The notes beneath the pieces are model-generated. The model was not told the DNA's origin, made no database searches, and worked only from the letters and a program-made list of their open reading frames with translations. This document shows, piece by piece, positions 33,035 to 44,349 of a stretch of 64,000 nt of DNA. Position numbers and translations under genes: made by a program. Each line of letters opens with the position of its first letter. The stretch's first letter is position 1. The stretch comes from Verticillium longisporum (Eukaryota; Ascomycota; Sordariomycetes; Glomerellales; Plectosphaerellaceae): NCBI GenBank assembly GCA_019188255.1, contig JAETXT010000001.1, positions 7,440,001 to 7,504,000 of the forward strand, read 5' to 3'.

Positions 33035-34240
33035 GGGCCGGTGCTCTAGGCGTTGAGTGACCTGCGTGTTCTTGGGCTGGCACGAATTAGTCTAGGTAAT
33101 AATGGAAGATACGATGAAAACTAGTTCGGCATCTTCGTGTAATCGTCACGCGCCATGGATTGATGGCGATGAAGGGCAAGCCTTGAGTTTTGGGCGATAC
33201 CAATCCTCGAACTAAGGTACTTTAGGCTTGTTTTGTGGTGTGCTCGAAGTACGAATCTCAACTGCCGCGTTTGTCAATGCCTCATTTGCAGAGTGGAGCT
33301 TCGCGATTGGACATGGCACCAGGGGCGCGAAATGCCAAGTTTAATCGAAAATGCCCGACGTCTGCCATCCGATGACAACCCCAAAACTCCTCCAAATGTA
33401 ACCATTCGGGAAACTGTGATGCGACTATCCCTTGTCCCGAGTCTGATGTGTTGGTCGACATTGATGGACGTCCTCGTGCCCACAGTTCAGAAGGGATTCA
33501 TCCCTTTTACCTCACGTGAAGTCTACGGTTCCTCTACAAGTTTAGCTAGTCGTCCCCGCGGCCATCTAACCCCCAGGTCCTCGGGCGAACGAAGAAAAAT
33601 AGGCTTCGCCACCATTTATTGGCGCGATATTGAATCAAGTTTTATGCCTCATGTCGTGTTTGGCGGTTCATCCTTCGGCATTTGGGTGGCGGCACTAGGG
33701 AATCTCATGAGATCATCCACCACACCCTAACATCCATCACACCCTACCCCCGATTTCCCAGCGGAAAGTTTCAAACTATCCGTCTCGAGTACGATCCTGT
33801 CGGACTATCGCTCTACCATTCGAAAATTGAGCCAATTCCTTGCCATATCAGTGCGTGTACGGCTCGTGACTAAACAGGTTGGCCCTCCTCTGAATACGGG
33901 TGCTAACCCGAATGATGATGATGATGATTGTATTCAACGCCAGGATATCCTTTAAGAGGCAAAAGGCGCCCGCACCGGCTGTGCCTCGAAAGTGTCTAGG
34001 TCTACACAATGCTAACATCGCGAGTGCGAATTATGTCATACCAGGCATCTCCAGGTCCAGGGGCAGGTTGTTCGTGTGTTGTGGGGTCTGGCCTTGTTAG
34101 GCTTTAGGGCCATGGGGCGGAGGGGATTGTCATCCTAGCAGTCCTGGGGTTTCCTATTTCCTTAGCAGGACTGAGTATCCAGTAGAACCGATCGTGCTGT
34201 GATGTGGGAGGAGTTTTATAGGTTTGGTGTGTGTTGGGGG
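33035..34240. other. Gene-free stretch
   Basis: Open frames here, such as 33233-33730, show no motif or codon pattern that supports coding. A short ATG trinucleotide repeat lies near 33911-33928. Confidence 0.4.
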
Positions 34241-37093
34241 CAGTGTGGCTAACAAACCGACCGTCTGACAGCCCACCTTCAGACCGCAAACCGACCGACC
34301 GGCAATTGTCTCAGACCGACCGACGGGGGCTGCCGGTGGGATTGGGTAGTCTGAGTCGGTCTGGGTGGCTGGTTTCCAGGGTCCGCATCAGTCGGCTCCG
34401 CCTTAGATGTTGGATCAATTGCGCGACGCGACGCGTCTGCCCTGGCGACATTTGGTCTTGTCATCCATCTGCTCCACTGTCAATTCATACCCCGCCATAT
34501 CATGTCGTCTAGCCGGACTACGAGCCCTGCGTCGTCAATACTGCAGTCTCTTCCTTCTCGTCCACCTCCCACCCCGGCTGGTGAGAGCCCTGAGACCGCG
34601 CGCGCCACGCCCGAGCCTACCACGGACGAGGCTGACGCATCACAATGCGAATGGACATCGACTGGGAGATTATCTGGCGCATTGGCAAACGGCTTGTGGG
34701 CTCTAAAATAAAAGAGGCCTCGTCACAAACGGTCATCGGCACAAAGATCAAAGAGTCGTGGATACCGACATGGCGCGAACTTGGAGCATCGCGGCGTACG
34801 TTATTGGCTTTGCAGGATCTGCCACGTGAAGAAGAGCTGTTCGACGGCTCTATACGTCTCATCAGGGACGTCTCACGCCGTGAGGCTCCTGTTCCGTCAG
34901 CACCAAATCACGGAAATCGGTGCGAATGGCCCCGGCTTGACGACTCCTTTCACGTTGGCCGTGACGTCTGGGTCTTCGTCGTCCCTACCTTTGTCGCGGC
35001 AGGCCAGCCTAGGCTTGCAGCTTGCTTCCCATTTTGACGAAGGAACATGGAAAGCTCGCTTCGTGGACTGGATCATAGTTGAAGATGTCACCTTCCGACA
35101 GGCATCCAGTGAGCGGCTTCGGTGGTTCAGGCGCATGGTGGGGAGCTTGCAAGTCAGCTACTTCCCGAACATCACACCACAGTCTGTTCATGGATTCGCC
35201 AAACATTTGAATTCCGACGGCAAATCATCGTCAAGCTCATCAAGGACGCGAGGAGCTCAATTCACCTAAGCTTCTATCTATGGACTGCTTCTAACGGGTT
35301 TAACTACGTCGGAATCGTCGGCCACTTCGTTGACAGTAACGGCGAAAAGCGTGATGTCCTCCTTGGACTGCCCCGCCTAGTCGGTCCACACTCCGGTGAG
35401 AATACTGCCCCTTATGTTAAGGAGGTAATCGATCAATACGAAATGGGCTCCAAGCTTGGATACTTCATGCTTGATAACGCCGAAAGCAACGATACCTGCC
35501 TGGAGACGCTTGCTAGATGGTTCCCAATGGACGTTGGCCGACGCCGCTTGCGTAGGCCACATTATCAACCTGGTGGTCCGGGCTGTCATCTTCGGCTCAA
35601 ACGTTAGCAAATTCGAGGCGGACCTTCGTGGGGCTACGGATGAATTCAGCTTCGACATTTGGGCCAAGAAAGGGGCCATCGGCAGACTCCATAACCTTGC
35701 TACCTAGTTACATCCGCCGAACGGACCAGCGACGACAGGCGCTTCGGCGTTCACAGACGGCGCTCGCAGGGGATGATGCCGTATTTACATTGGAGATCGT
35801 TGTTGATGGCAAGACACGCTGGAACTCCATTTACATCATGATCAAACGCGGTATGTCAGTCTGCCCCTGTCGCGTGGCCATTTGGTGACACAGGATGGGC
35901 TTGTGCTAGCACTTGAGCTACGCAGCGCCATTGAGCTCTATCAATCTCGCTGGCAAAACCAAAAAAATGAACCCGTTCACCGTGACCTAGCGAAAGATTT
36001 CCTCAACGCTGCGGACTGGGTTGAACTAGCGCGCTTCTACGACTTCCTAAGGCCGTTTTACATCCTTACGAAGACTATAGAGGGCAACGCTAGTAAACCA
36101 GGCGCGGAGGGCGGCCATGGTGCCGTGTGGGAGACCCTGAAGACAATGGACTATCTGTTTGTCAAATTCAAGCAGGCTGCGGAAGAATCTCGGTTTGAGG
36201 AGGCCTCCCATTTCAAGTCGGGCATCGACTGCGGATGGGCGAAGTTTGAAGGGTATTACGTCACAACAGACAGAACACCTGTCTACCGAGCAGCGCTAGC
36301 GCTTCACCTATCTTATGGGTATGACTACTTTGAGCGGCACTGGAAAAACACGATGGGTAGGCCGCAATGGTACATCGACATGCAGTCCACTGTGGGCGGC
36401 CTGTTCGATGAATACGTCCGACAGGCAGAAGTTGAAACTCAAGCTCAAGCGGAGCTCTTGGAAGACGAAACGGATCAAGTCGAAGCTGACATTAACGACT
36501 ACAGTTCGTTTGGGAAGAGATCGATCCGCTCATTGAGTACACAGCGGAAGAAGGTCAAGGCAGTTAGCGAGCTTGACTTATTCCAGAGGCGGCCGATTTA
36601 CGCCCAGGATCTCGACGTTGCAAATCCTCTCGAATGGTGGAACCGACATCGATTGGAATATCCAATCCTGTATCGAATGGCGCTAGATCTGTTCTCAATT
36701 CCTGGCATGAGTGCTGAATGCGAGAGGGTGTTTAGCCAGACCAAGAAGATGATCACGGACGAGCGCAATCGGCTAGCACCTGAGGTAGTCGAGGCCGATC
36801 AGCTTCAAAAGCAGTGGCTAATGAGAAGAGGGCTGGTAGTGTAGTTACGGTAATAACGCCTTCGTACAAAGAGTCAAAAGGCATTTCGGTACCGACCGTA
36901 ACCAGCCATTTTGGTGAACCCCTTTCACTTTCACGCTGGCACCTCGGCGTGAGGCCATCAGACCGCCATCAGACCCAGACCGACCGGGCTGCCAACCCAG
37001 ACAGACCTAGACCGACCGACCGGGAGCCCTGACATACCCAGACCGACAGACCGAAGGGGCAGGTCTAGGTCTGTCGGTTTATTAGCCACACTG
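34241..37093 (+). mobile_element. hAT-family DNA transposon, inactive
   Basis: The ends are CAGTGTGGCTAACAAACCGAC (34241-34261) and the reverse complement of CAGTGTGGCTAATAAACCGAC (37073-37093), matching at 20 of 21 positions and starting CAGTG as many hAT elements do. Clusters of GACCGACCG/CAGACC motifs lie in both subterminal regions (34290-34370 and 36960-37070), typical of transposase-binding repeats. I found no 8-bp target duplication: the right flank is a LINE-B fragment and the left flank is unrelated. Length is 2.85 kb, with a broken transposase inside. Confidence 0.85.
34502..36844 (+). pseudogene. hAT transposase, broken
   Basis: The coding region starts at the ATG 34502 (Ser/Pro-rich N-terminus) and passes through a BED-type zinc finger (LCRICHVKKS, HAVRLLFRQHQ; 34820-34920). 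The RNase H-like core is spread over several frames (SIHLSFYLWTASNGFNYVGI, GYFMLDNAESNDT, VGHIINLVVRAVIFG). A long intact C-terminal piece (35882-36844) holds the hAT dimerisation region (NPLEWW, LFSIPGMSAECERVFS, ITDERNRL). Stops and shifts occur near 34709, 35150-35270, 35540 and 35705-35880. The product would be a nuclear transposase; it cannot be made from this copy. Confidence 0.8.
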
Positions 37094-37283
37094 ACTTACT
37101 CTGCTGATCTCTGCTTGCGGGCTCCAAAGTGATTCGTAGGCAAGAGCCCGTGTGTCTCCACCGCATGTGAGATTCTCTCTGCAACAACCGACTCGAGCAC
37201 CTTGCAGAGTGTGGCGAGGAGCGAGATGAGCCTCCAAGCATTGGCGATGGTGTAGTCTCCTTTGCCGGGCTTCTTGGGTTAGC
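37094..37283 (-). mobile_element. LINE-B reverse-transcriptase fragment, about 190 bp
   Basis: On the minus strand it encodes the stretch from [13 protein letters not shown] to [12 protein letters not shown], matching the intact LINE-B ORF2 at about 39676-39856. It is an isolated internal piece, bounded by the hAT right end on one side and the 3' end of the full LINE-B copy on the other. Confidence 0.8.
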
Positions 37284-37286
37284 GCC

Positions 37287-37304
37287 CACACACACACACA
37301 CACA
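37287..37304. repeat. CA/TG dinucleotide repeat at the LINE-B 3' end
   Basis: This is a run of about nine CA units. On the minus strand it reads as TG repeats after AATAAACT, near the likely 3' end of the LINE-B copy. Confidence 0.6.
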
Positions 37305-37621
37305 AGTTTATTACGCCTGGTGGCCTAGAGCCAATAAGGCACTATTTGCTATTGTACACGGTCGCTTCCTCTAGTCTGTCCGAATCTCCCAAGCCCATAA
37401 TAGGTCATCTTTCCGCTCTTGCTTTCTCGTCTTCTGTCTTGCCGCCGGTTTCTCGTGGGGTTTAGATTGTATTGGCAAGCTGCTTGAAGGCTATTCTTCA
37501 AGTGTTCAGAGTCCTATCTACGGCGACTGAAGCGGCGCTTACTGTTGTTGACACGAGGTGTGGGTGTTAGGTTCGGTTAGTAGAAGAAGGGGGTTTTGGT
37601 GTGTTAGGCCCCCGCAAGGGA

Positions 37622-40600
37622 TCACACGTTCTCCAGTCGGCCCGTGGCCTTCGCAAAGCGTATCGTAGCTCGGACTGCTTTCATGTCCGGCTTCCAATCA
37701 TCACCATCTGATGTCGTCTTACCTCCCAAATGGAAGGAGATGTTGTCTCTTTGTGTGCCAGGGCGCATGAGTGTCTCGGCTCGTTGTGTTGCCCATCGTG
37801 TGCATCGGAGGAGAAAGTGCTCCGTCTCTCTCGCTTGTCCGCATGCGCATTGGGCTGAAGCTACTGCCCTGATTCGGAAAAGTGAGGCGTTCAGTCTCGC
37901 CATGCCTGTCCTGAGCTGGGCCAGCATGCTCGCCTCCATCCAGGAAAGGTTATCATATAGTTCTCGAGTGTGCTTGCCGGGTAGTGCTATGTCGACTTCC
38001 TTCGAGAGTTTTCCAACATTATCTGGTAGTCGTCTTTCCACACGTAGTTTGCGCCTTGCAGCGTTGAGGGTGGTGGATCGCATCTTTGGGAACTGTTTTT
38101 CAGGCAAGGCGCCATCTCGGCTGGCCTTGCGTGCTTCTCCTTTCGCTTTCTTCGGGAGGTCGTCGTCGAGATGGCTCGGAAGCCACACGACTGAGATGGT
38201 GTTCCCGGTTTCTCGCAGTCGGGTGATCGCCTCGTAGATGCAGCGAACGTACTCTTGTCCAGACTGTTGTTGGGGGTTTCGAAGTGTCAGCACCGCGGCT
38301 TTGTTGCTTGTCAGTAGCGTCACGGTCTGCCCCCTCAGCTGCGGCAGAAATCGCAACGCGTATGCTGCCGCTACCAGTTCTCCGGAAAATGGGTTCTGAT
38401 CGGTCCTCATGCCGTGGGTGAAGGAAAACGTCTCGAGCCTCGTCCCTGGCCCCTTGACGGTTCCACCGACGCCGACCACCTCGTTTCGTGCCGAGCTGCT
38501 CACAGCGATGCGCACCGTGGCCTCCTCATCGACCCGCGTCAGTGTTGCATCCTCGTCGTTCCATTCAGTGACGGTCTGCACTCTTTCCATCCACGGCGGC
38601 AGTGTGAATGGGTTGATTGTTTCCAGGTCCTCCATTGGAATTTCGTTGAGCGAAGTTGCCAGTTGGAAAAATGGTGAGCGGTGGAAGCGCCTGAACTTCT
38701 TTATGCGAGAGGTCAGTTTTCGAAGCGGGTTGGTCTCAGGCAGTGCGTGGAGATCTGTCCATAGCTTGATGGCCCTTCTCGTGAATCGCTCTGGTGCACT
38801 GGCGATGTGAGCCTCCGCTTCTGCTACGCTTGTGGCTATCGTGACGAACGCTCCAATAATTGCCTGCGCTCCGACCTTTTGGACGCGATAGATTGCTGCT
38901 GCCGTCCGGTCTTTGCATCGGTGCCTCCAGACGTTAGAGGCATAGTCCACCACTGGGGCCACGGTGGCCGTGAATAGCTGCCGTGCTGTCGCCGGGGTCA
39001 ATCCTCTCAGTCGTTTCAGCTCCATCGCAGCCTCTAGTCCCTTGGTCGCCACTCTTGCAATGTGTTCCCTGTATCTGAGTCCAATGTCCATGATCACGCC
39101 GAGGATCTTGACATGCTGTTTGGGTTTGACTGTTTGGCCCTTGATAGTGAAAGGTTCCGAATCGGACCTTTTGGCCCATCGGGTGAAGTGGATGACCGCC
39201 GTCTTGTCCGCTTCGAAAGTCGCCCCGCTTCTCTGCTCCCAGTCCAGTGCCTTCTCGATGATCGCCTCGATCCCTTTACGGTTGTCTTGCGTGGTTGGTC
39301 CAGCGACCCAGGCTGTGAAGTCGTCGACAAAGGCTATAGCTCCTCCATAGCAGTTGATCTTCTGTTGTACAAGGTCGGCGTTGAAGAACAGAAACAGGAT
39401 CGGTGACAGTGGCGATCCTTGCGGTAGTCCAGCCTGAGGCAGGGTCCGGACCTCTGATGCTTGGCCGTTGACCTGAATTGTCGCCGTCCGATCGGAGCAG
39501 AATGCCTCTACCCAACGGAGCAAATCTTCTGGGAGGCCCCTCGCTCTCATTCTCTGAATGAGTCTCTCTTTGCATACTCCATTGTATGCTCCCTTCACAT
39601 CGAAGCTCACGAGGCTGACCACCCAACGATTTCTCCATGCTGCGTAGATTTGTTCTTGCAGCAACACCAACGCTTGTTCTGCTGACCTCTGTTTGCGGGC
39701 CCCGAAGTGGTTCGTGGGCAACAGCCCATGGGTTTCGACTGCATGGGATATCCTCTCCGCAACAACCGACTCGAGAACCTTGCCGAGCGTGGCGAGGAGC
39801 GAGATGGGCCTCCAAGCCTTGGCGATGGTGTAGTCTCCTTTGCCGGGCTTCTTGAGCGGGATGATCTTGGCATGCCTCCATTGGTCGGGGAGTACTCCTT
39901 CCTCTAGCGATGCGCGGAAAATCGCAAGGACACTGTGCTTGACGGCTGGCCAAATCTGTTTCCAGACCATCGCCGGCAACCCGTCCTCACCGGGTGCTTT
40001 CCACGATTTCGTCGCGAAAAGCCGGCGCTCGACTTCTTCCATCGTGATGTCAGGCATGGTGACAGCCGATTCGCGCTGCGGCCTCTCACCCTCCTCTTCG
40101 ATGTGCTCTGGTGGGGGCGGGAAGAAAGTCGTAAGCAATTCTTCCGCTTGCTCTTTGCCGTTGGTCGTCCGTGTGCCATCAGCCTTTACAAGCTGCGGCA
40201 CCTTGCCGAATGCCGCGTCGTCGCCCGACTTGAGATACTTGGCGGCCTTCCAGATGTTGTCGTTGTCGGCCAGAAAGTCGTTCCAATGGGTTTTCTTCTG
40301 TTGTCGAATGGCACCGTGGTATTGTTTCGCTGCTCCCTTGGCCGTGTTCTCCAGTGCTTCATCGTTCCGTCCTGCCCGTCTCGCTGCCCTCGCCCGGTTC
40401 CTCCAATGTGTGTGGATGTGGCGGAGCTGCGTAAGATCCGCCGTCCACCACCGCTTCGCGTGTGGCGATGGTTTGGCTTTTGGTGTCAAGGCCTGTACTG
40501 CTTCCAGCACCACTGACATGAGTCTGTCCGTCTTCTCTTGGACCGTGCCTTCCATCGGGGCTGTCTCGAGTGCAGTGGAAATTCGAGTGTTGATTTCATT

Positions 40601-41374
40601 CCATGGCGCGTTCTTGTACAGAGGTCGGTCCTGGATTTTCGGGGCCGGCACTGATACATCAAAAATCGTTTCGATGGTGCGGTGGTCCGACCCGTGCTCT
40701 GTTCCGTTCGTCGTACACTTGATCATGGCCGCAGCTAGGTCTTCTGATACCAGCACCAGGTCGATTGTCGACTCGTGGTCCCCGCCTTGCCAAGTCTTCG
40801 TGCCCCTCGGGAGCATGCTGCAGAGGGAGAGCTCGTTCATCAGGTCGATGATGTTGTCGGCTTCACCCTGTCGTACCGGAGACACGTCGTCTCCTCCCCA
40901 TAGTTGATCGTGGCGATTGAAGTCGCCCGCAATGACCACGTCCACCACCTCTCCTGCGGCTCTCCTGGCGTCCGCGACCGCTCTACGTATGGTGTTGCAC
41001 GCTTCCTGTAATGCCTGGGTGTCCATCCCCTGCACGTACACGGACACCACCAGTACCAGTTTCCCTGGAAGCCGCAACAATGCTGCTGTCATGTCCGGAG
41101 ACTCTATCCGCACCTGTTCAGCCTCCAAATCCTTCCTTACCCAAAGCATGCTTCGGATCGCCCATCGTCCTTCCCCAATCGTTGGTGGGACCATCTTTGT
41201 CCATCTGTGATGTCCCATCGGCGTCGTCAACAGCCGTCCTTTGATCATCCATGCCTGTGGTTCCTGGATCGCCAGCACCGCTACGTCCTGAATGTCCTCG
41301 TCGTTCATGAGGCTCTCGTGAACCTCGCCGCGTTTTCGCACATTGAGTTGGATCATACGGAGCGTACTACTCAT
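37622..41374 (-). CDS. LINE-B ORF2: endonuclease and reverse transcriptase, intact 1250 residues
   Basis: It is uninterrupted from ATG to stop. The AP-type endonuclease occupies residues 1-235, with [20 protein letters not shown] (about 148-154), STIDLVLVS and SDHRTIE (about 229). The reverse transcriptase spans about 480-790, with [34 protein letters not shown] and the catalytic FVDD (about 682). An RNase H-like region (about 952-1085) keeps the Glu of [11 protein letters not shown], but the Asp positions read SSS and TSN, so it is probably inactive. A C-terminal zinc motif is [16 protein letters not shown]. It would nick target DNA and copy the element RNA in the nucleus. It is about 95 percent identical by eye to the plus-strand copy at 61376. 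The clean frame suggests recent insertion, but this copy lacks ORF1. Confidence 0.9.
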   Translation of the reverse strand: MSSTLRMIQLNVRKRGEVHESLMNDEDIQDVAVLAIQEPQAWMIKGRLLTTPMGHHRWTKMVPPTIGEGRWAIRSMLWVRKDLEAEQVRIESPDMTAALLRLPGKLVLVVSVYVQGMDTQALQEACNTIRRAVADARRAAGEVVDVVIAGDFNRHDQLWGGDDVSPVRQGEADNIIDLMNELSLCSMLPRGTKTWQGGDHESTIDLVLVSEDLAAAMIKCTTNGTEHGSDHRTIETIFDVSVPAPKIQDRPLYKNAPWNEINTRISTALETAPMEGTVQEKTDRLMSVVLEAVQALTPKAKPSPHAKRWWTADLTQLRHIHTHWRNRARAARRAGRNDEALENTAKGAAKQYHGAIRQQKKTHWNDFLADNDNIWKAAKYLKSGDDAAFGKVPQLVKADGTRTTNGKEQAEELLTTFFPPPPEHIEEEGERPQRESAVTMPDITMEEVERRLFATKSWKAPGEDGLPAMVWKQIWPAVKHSVLAIFRASLEEGVLPDQWRHAKIIPLKKPGKGDYTIAKAWRPISLLATLGKVLESVVAERISHAVETHGLLPTNHFGARKQRSAEQALVLLQEQIYAAWRNRWVVSLVSFDVKGAYNGVCKERLIQRMRARGLPEDLLRWVEAFCSDRTATIQVNGQASEVRTLPQAGLPQGSPLSPILFLFFNADLVQQKINCYGGAIAFVDDFTAWVAGPTTQDNRKGIEAIIEKALDWEQRSGATFEADKTAVIHFTRWAKRSDSEPFTIKGQTVKPKQHVKILGVIMDIGLRYREHIARVATKGLEAAMELKRLRGLTPATARQLFTATVAPVVDYASNVWRHRCKDRTAAAIYRVQKVGAQAIIGAFVTIATSVAEAEAHIASAPERFTRRAIKLWTDLHALPETNPLRKLTSRIKKFRRFHRSPFFQLATSLNEIPMEDLETINPFTLPPWMERVQTVTEWNDEDATLTRVDEEATVRIAVSSSARNEVVGVGGTVKGPGTRLETFSFTHGMRTDQNPFSGELVAAAYALRFLPQLRGQTVTLLTSNKAAVLTLRNPQQQSGQEYVRCIYEAITRLRETGNTISVVWLPSHLDDDLPKKAKGEARKASRDGALPEKQFPKMRSTTLNAARRKLRVERRLPDNVGKLSKEVDIALPGKHTRELYDNLSWMEASMLAQLRTGMARLNASLFRIRAVASAQCACGQARETEHFLLRCTRWATQRAETLMRPGTQRDNISFHLGGKTTSDGDDWKPDMKAVRATIRFAKATGRLENV

Positions 41375-42135
41375 TGGGGATTTCGACTCTCAGGGTTGGC
41401 GCCGGTGGGACTCAACTTCGAGATGTCTGCAAGAGGCTCGTTGGCAGCCTTCCCTTCGACGCATTCCTCCTTTACAATTGGGAAGTGAGAAGGGGTAAAT
41501 GACATGGACGGCAAAATAAGGCTATCGCAGCTGTTGTCGTGGCTGTCACCCGGAAGGCTCGTAGGTTGTATTCTCAGCTCTACCAAGGGTTGTTCTAGGT
41601 TCTTATGCAAACGAAGGCATCCCAGTAGAATATGTCAATCAAGTACCCTACACTGAAAGAGGACAATTCATAAAACCAAATACCAAATACCAGTGAGACG
41701 GTAGACCTGTGGGCGAAAGTGGCCTGATCTTGTGATTCACTGGCATCTCATTCGACGCCATTTGGGACTGTAGGGGTCCTAAGACGAACATCGTTACCTA
41801 AGCCCAGACTAGTGGTTTAGGTGCATGGCGATTTGACGGATTCGCATATTCATCCGTTGGAGCATGCCGTTCGGCACCAACAAACACGGAAGTCAGCCAT
41901 TTATCGTTTCCATCACAAGTTTCCCTCCCAGCTCGCCCGACACCTTCCGACGTCGCTTCTTGACCTGCAACACTTCTACGCATGTGTCACTCGCCAAGCC
42001 GTACTTCCCGCAACAAGTACCGCGTCAAAAGCTGTCCAGCGCAGCACTGCCGCCTCACCGTGGCAACCTAACCTGCAGACTTTTGACAACCAAGTGGTCT
42101 CTCCACTTAGAGCCACAGCCAATACCGTCGTCGAA
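41375..42135. other. Gene-free stretch upstream of LINE-B and HET
   Basis: A 79-codon minus-strand frame (41371-41610) ends in TGA overlapping the LINE-B ORF2 start codon, but it is not LINE ORF1 and has no known motif. Bases 41821-42135 are open in the HET frame but lack an ATG. Confidence 0.4.
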
Positions 42136-42639
42136 ATGTCCTCAATTTACGAGTACGCAGCCATCACGGCGCCGCGGACAATCCGCCTGATGCACGTCTA
42201 CCTAGGCGACGAATCTGATCCTATCAACCTGTCCATCGTTGTGACGACGCTCGATGCTGTCCCGGATTTCGAGGCTATCTCGTACTGCTGGGGCGATGCA
42301 CAGGACCGCTGCCAAGTTACTTGCGACGGTGCCACGCTCTTCATTACCAACAGCCTCGTCACGGCGCTCGTTCACTTCTGGCTATCCGACCGGCCGCGCG
42401 TTCTGTGGGCCGACGCCATCTGCATCAACCAGGGCAGCGTGATAGAGAAGAACTGCCAGGTGTTGCTCATGCCAAACATCTACGCGCAGGCAACGCGGAC
42501 GCTTGTCTGGCTTGGTGTGGCCAATGACCCCGTGTACGGGTACGTCTCGCCAACTGTAGCGACCTCGATCCGCGAGGCCCTCGAACTGGACGGCAGCTTT
42601 GAACAGTCCAAGAACGGGTTCATAGTTATATACGACTAG
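42136..42639 (+). CDS. HET-domain protein, truncated
   Basis: From the ATG at 42136 the frame encodes 167 residues covering the front of a HET (heterokaryon incompatibility) domain: YEYAAIT, RTIRLMHVYLG, FEAISYCWGDA, LVTALVHFWLSDR, LWADAICINQ, QVLLMPNIYAQATRTLVWLG. These are the canonical blocks, in order. The protein ends about 35 residues later, whereas fungal HET proteins usually have 500-800 residues. It may be a remnant or a short variant. HET domains drive cell death upon non-self recognition at hyphal fusion. The frame is open upstream to 41821 without an ATG, so a longer spliced N-terminus is possible. Confidence 0.65.
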   Translation: MSSIYEYAAITAPRTIRLMHVYLGDESDPINLSIVVTTLDAVPDFEAISYCWGDAQDRCQVTCDGATLFITNSLVTALVHFWLSDRPRVLWADAICINQGSVIEKNCQVLLMPNIYAQATRTLVWLGVANDPVYGYVSPTVATSIREALELDGSFEQSKNGFIVIYD

Positions 42640-44025
42640 TCCTATCACCTGTCTATTGGATCATATTGGATCAGACAAAATACCGCGACGTGGCTATGTA
42701 TCTCACCGGAATGTGGGTCGGAACATGCTGACTACTCTCCCTTGAAAGTGGCTGCTGTGAGAGCTCCTTGAGTAACTCTCGAGGCTTTGCGGGTAGATAA
42801 GATCATAAGATCCGTTCGATGGTATTCCATGGCTTCGCCGGTCGAAGGAAATGAAGGTCATTGAGAAAAACAATAAGCTTACATTGAGGTAAACCAACAA
42901 TTGTGTTAAGGGGAATCGTGGCTAGTGTTCGACAATGTCTCGGCGAAAATAAAGTCAGGTTGCGTCAATCAGAAATGTCTCGTTGCCGGCGCGGGACCCA
43001 TTGGGGTGGGTGCGTAGCCGGTCGGGATACTTGTTACTTTCGTAAATGTCCCAGTCATTGAACGAACAATTCTCGGTAACTTATTGACGGATCATGGAAG
43101 GGTCGGTGGCTCTGTGTTCCTCAGGACTCTGTGGAAATCCTGCTGTCTTACTCATGAGCCGTAGGTCTTTCCCTACAGGCCCCTGAGGAGCTGGCTTCTC
43201 TTGTCCATAGGCCAAGCGGGCTATGTCGGCGCAAGCATGCTGGTGGGTGATTGGTAAGTCTCCTCGTATAAGTCACTCAAGCTCAGCAGTTCTCTCGAGC
43301 GGCTGTCTTCATTCAGGTCGCAGTAATACGTAAAAGATCCTCAGTTGCACGTGTCGCTTTGTCGCTTAATTGCGTTCCCAGCCGCCGGGTCGTGTGGTGA
43401 GTGCGGCTGCGGCGGCAACGAGTAGGGCAATGGGAAGGCTGCGGATGATTGGAAGTGAGGAGGTAAATGCGCGGGATGAGTGAGCGCATGATGCTATCAA
43501 AGACTGGGGAACACATTGTATAAAATGGTGCCTCTCGGGCGACCGGCAATCTCTCATTCCGCTGGAAATACGACGATTCGGCGATTTTCTCGGTCCAGAT
43601 GCCCGTGCAGTGATACCACTTTCCTGTCTTTTAATCAGTCACGTTATAAAGAGACTCGAGTGACGGGACAAGGCGCTGCGTGAAAAGTCTGGACCATCTA
43701 ATCTCAATTAGCCAAATTCGTGTGTCATCGCCTTCAGATTCGGATGGTGGGAAGCCACAGAGATGAAAACAGTCCATCCCACTCAAAGACTTTTTTTCGA
43801 GAGGCTAGCTCTCATCGATCACCCATGACACTGTCAGACCCTCCTCCTTTAGTACAAACAACGCCCACAGCGACACCAACGCCATTTGGATGACAGGGAA
43901 TCCCTTCTTCGACCACAACCCGTACCAGGACCACGACCACATCACAACATGACCACGGCCAACAAGCCGGACCATTTCAGCTACCTCGAACTCAAACTTC
44001 GGCGACGGTGTCAACTGCTACCATC
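42640..44025. other. Gene-free stretch
   Basis: No further HET sequence and no other supported gene was found in these 1.4 kb. Short open frames on both strands look random. Confidence 0.4.
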
Positions 44026-44349
44026 ATGCACTCATCATTCACCGATCCCCGCCCCAGCCTGGAATCCGCTCCCGTCGCCATCCCGGCCAAGACGATCCGG
44101 TGCATGCGATGTGCGTCTGCCATGGAAATGACATCAACAGACGATCTTAGCTCCAAAGGAATGGTTCGCATCTCCACAAACCTCTACTATTGCGAACGGT
44201 GCGCCAAAGAGACCGGCTTCACCTGCGTTCGCCGCCAGGAAGAACGGGAATCGGCTCGAGACTCGAAAGACAGGTCACACCAGACGGGGCAAGCAAAGTA
44301 TTTCTCTCGCACAAATATAACAATGGACTACTCAGCAAGCCAGCCTTAA
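44026..44349 (+). CDS. Small protein with two CxxC pairs, possible zinc ribbon
   Basis: The ATG at 44026 opens a 107-residue frame. Two pairs of cysteines, IRCMRCAS and YYCERCAKETGF, are about 33 residues apart and would suit one zinc ion. The C-terminal part is charged (RRQEERESARDSKDR). I do not recognise the family. The spacing and conserved-looking aromatic residues make it more credible than neighbouring open frames. The function is unknown. Confidence 0.45.
   Translation: MHSSFTDPRPSLESAPVAIPAKTIRCMRCASAMEMTSTDDLSSKGMVRISTNLYYCERCAKETGFTCVRRQEERESARDSKDRSHQTGQAKYFSRTNITMDYSASQP

Larger units (their letters stand above)
37284..41374 (-). mobile_element. LINE-B copy with ORF2 only
   Basis: On the minus strand it runs from the ORF2 start codon to the 3' untranslated region and TG repeat. 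The sequence upstream of 41374 bears no similarity to ORF1 of the other LINE-B copy, so homology ends at the base just before the ORF2 ATG. The 3' region from 37621 to about 37290 is non-coding. No target duplication was identified. Confidence 0.7.

Noticed and set aside
33233..33730. A 165-codon plus-strand open frame
   Set aside because: No recognisable motif, odd composition, no start context and no neighbour that supports it.
37267..37286. TTAGGG-like bases next to the CA repeat as a telomeric trace
   Set aside because: Only a single GGGTTAG is present, which is expected by chance.
39840..40907. A 355-codon plus-strand open frame inside LINE-B
   Set aside because: Antisense shadow of the intact ORF2; the same shadow recurs opposite the right-hand copy.
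41371..41610. A 79-codon minus-strand frame overlapping the LINE-B ORF2 start, as a replacement ORF1
   Set aside because: No coiled coil or zinc knuckle and no similarity to ORF1; the overlap with ATG is probably chance.
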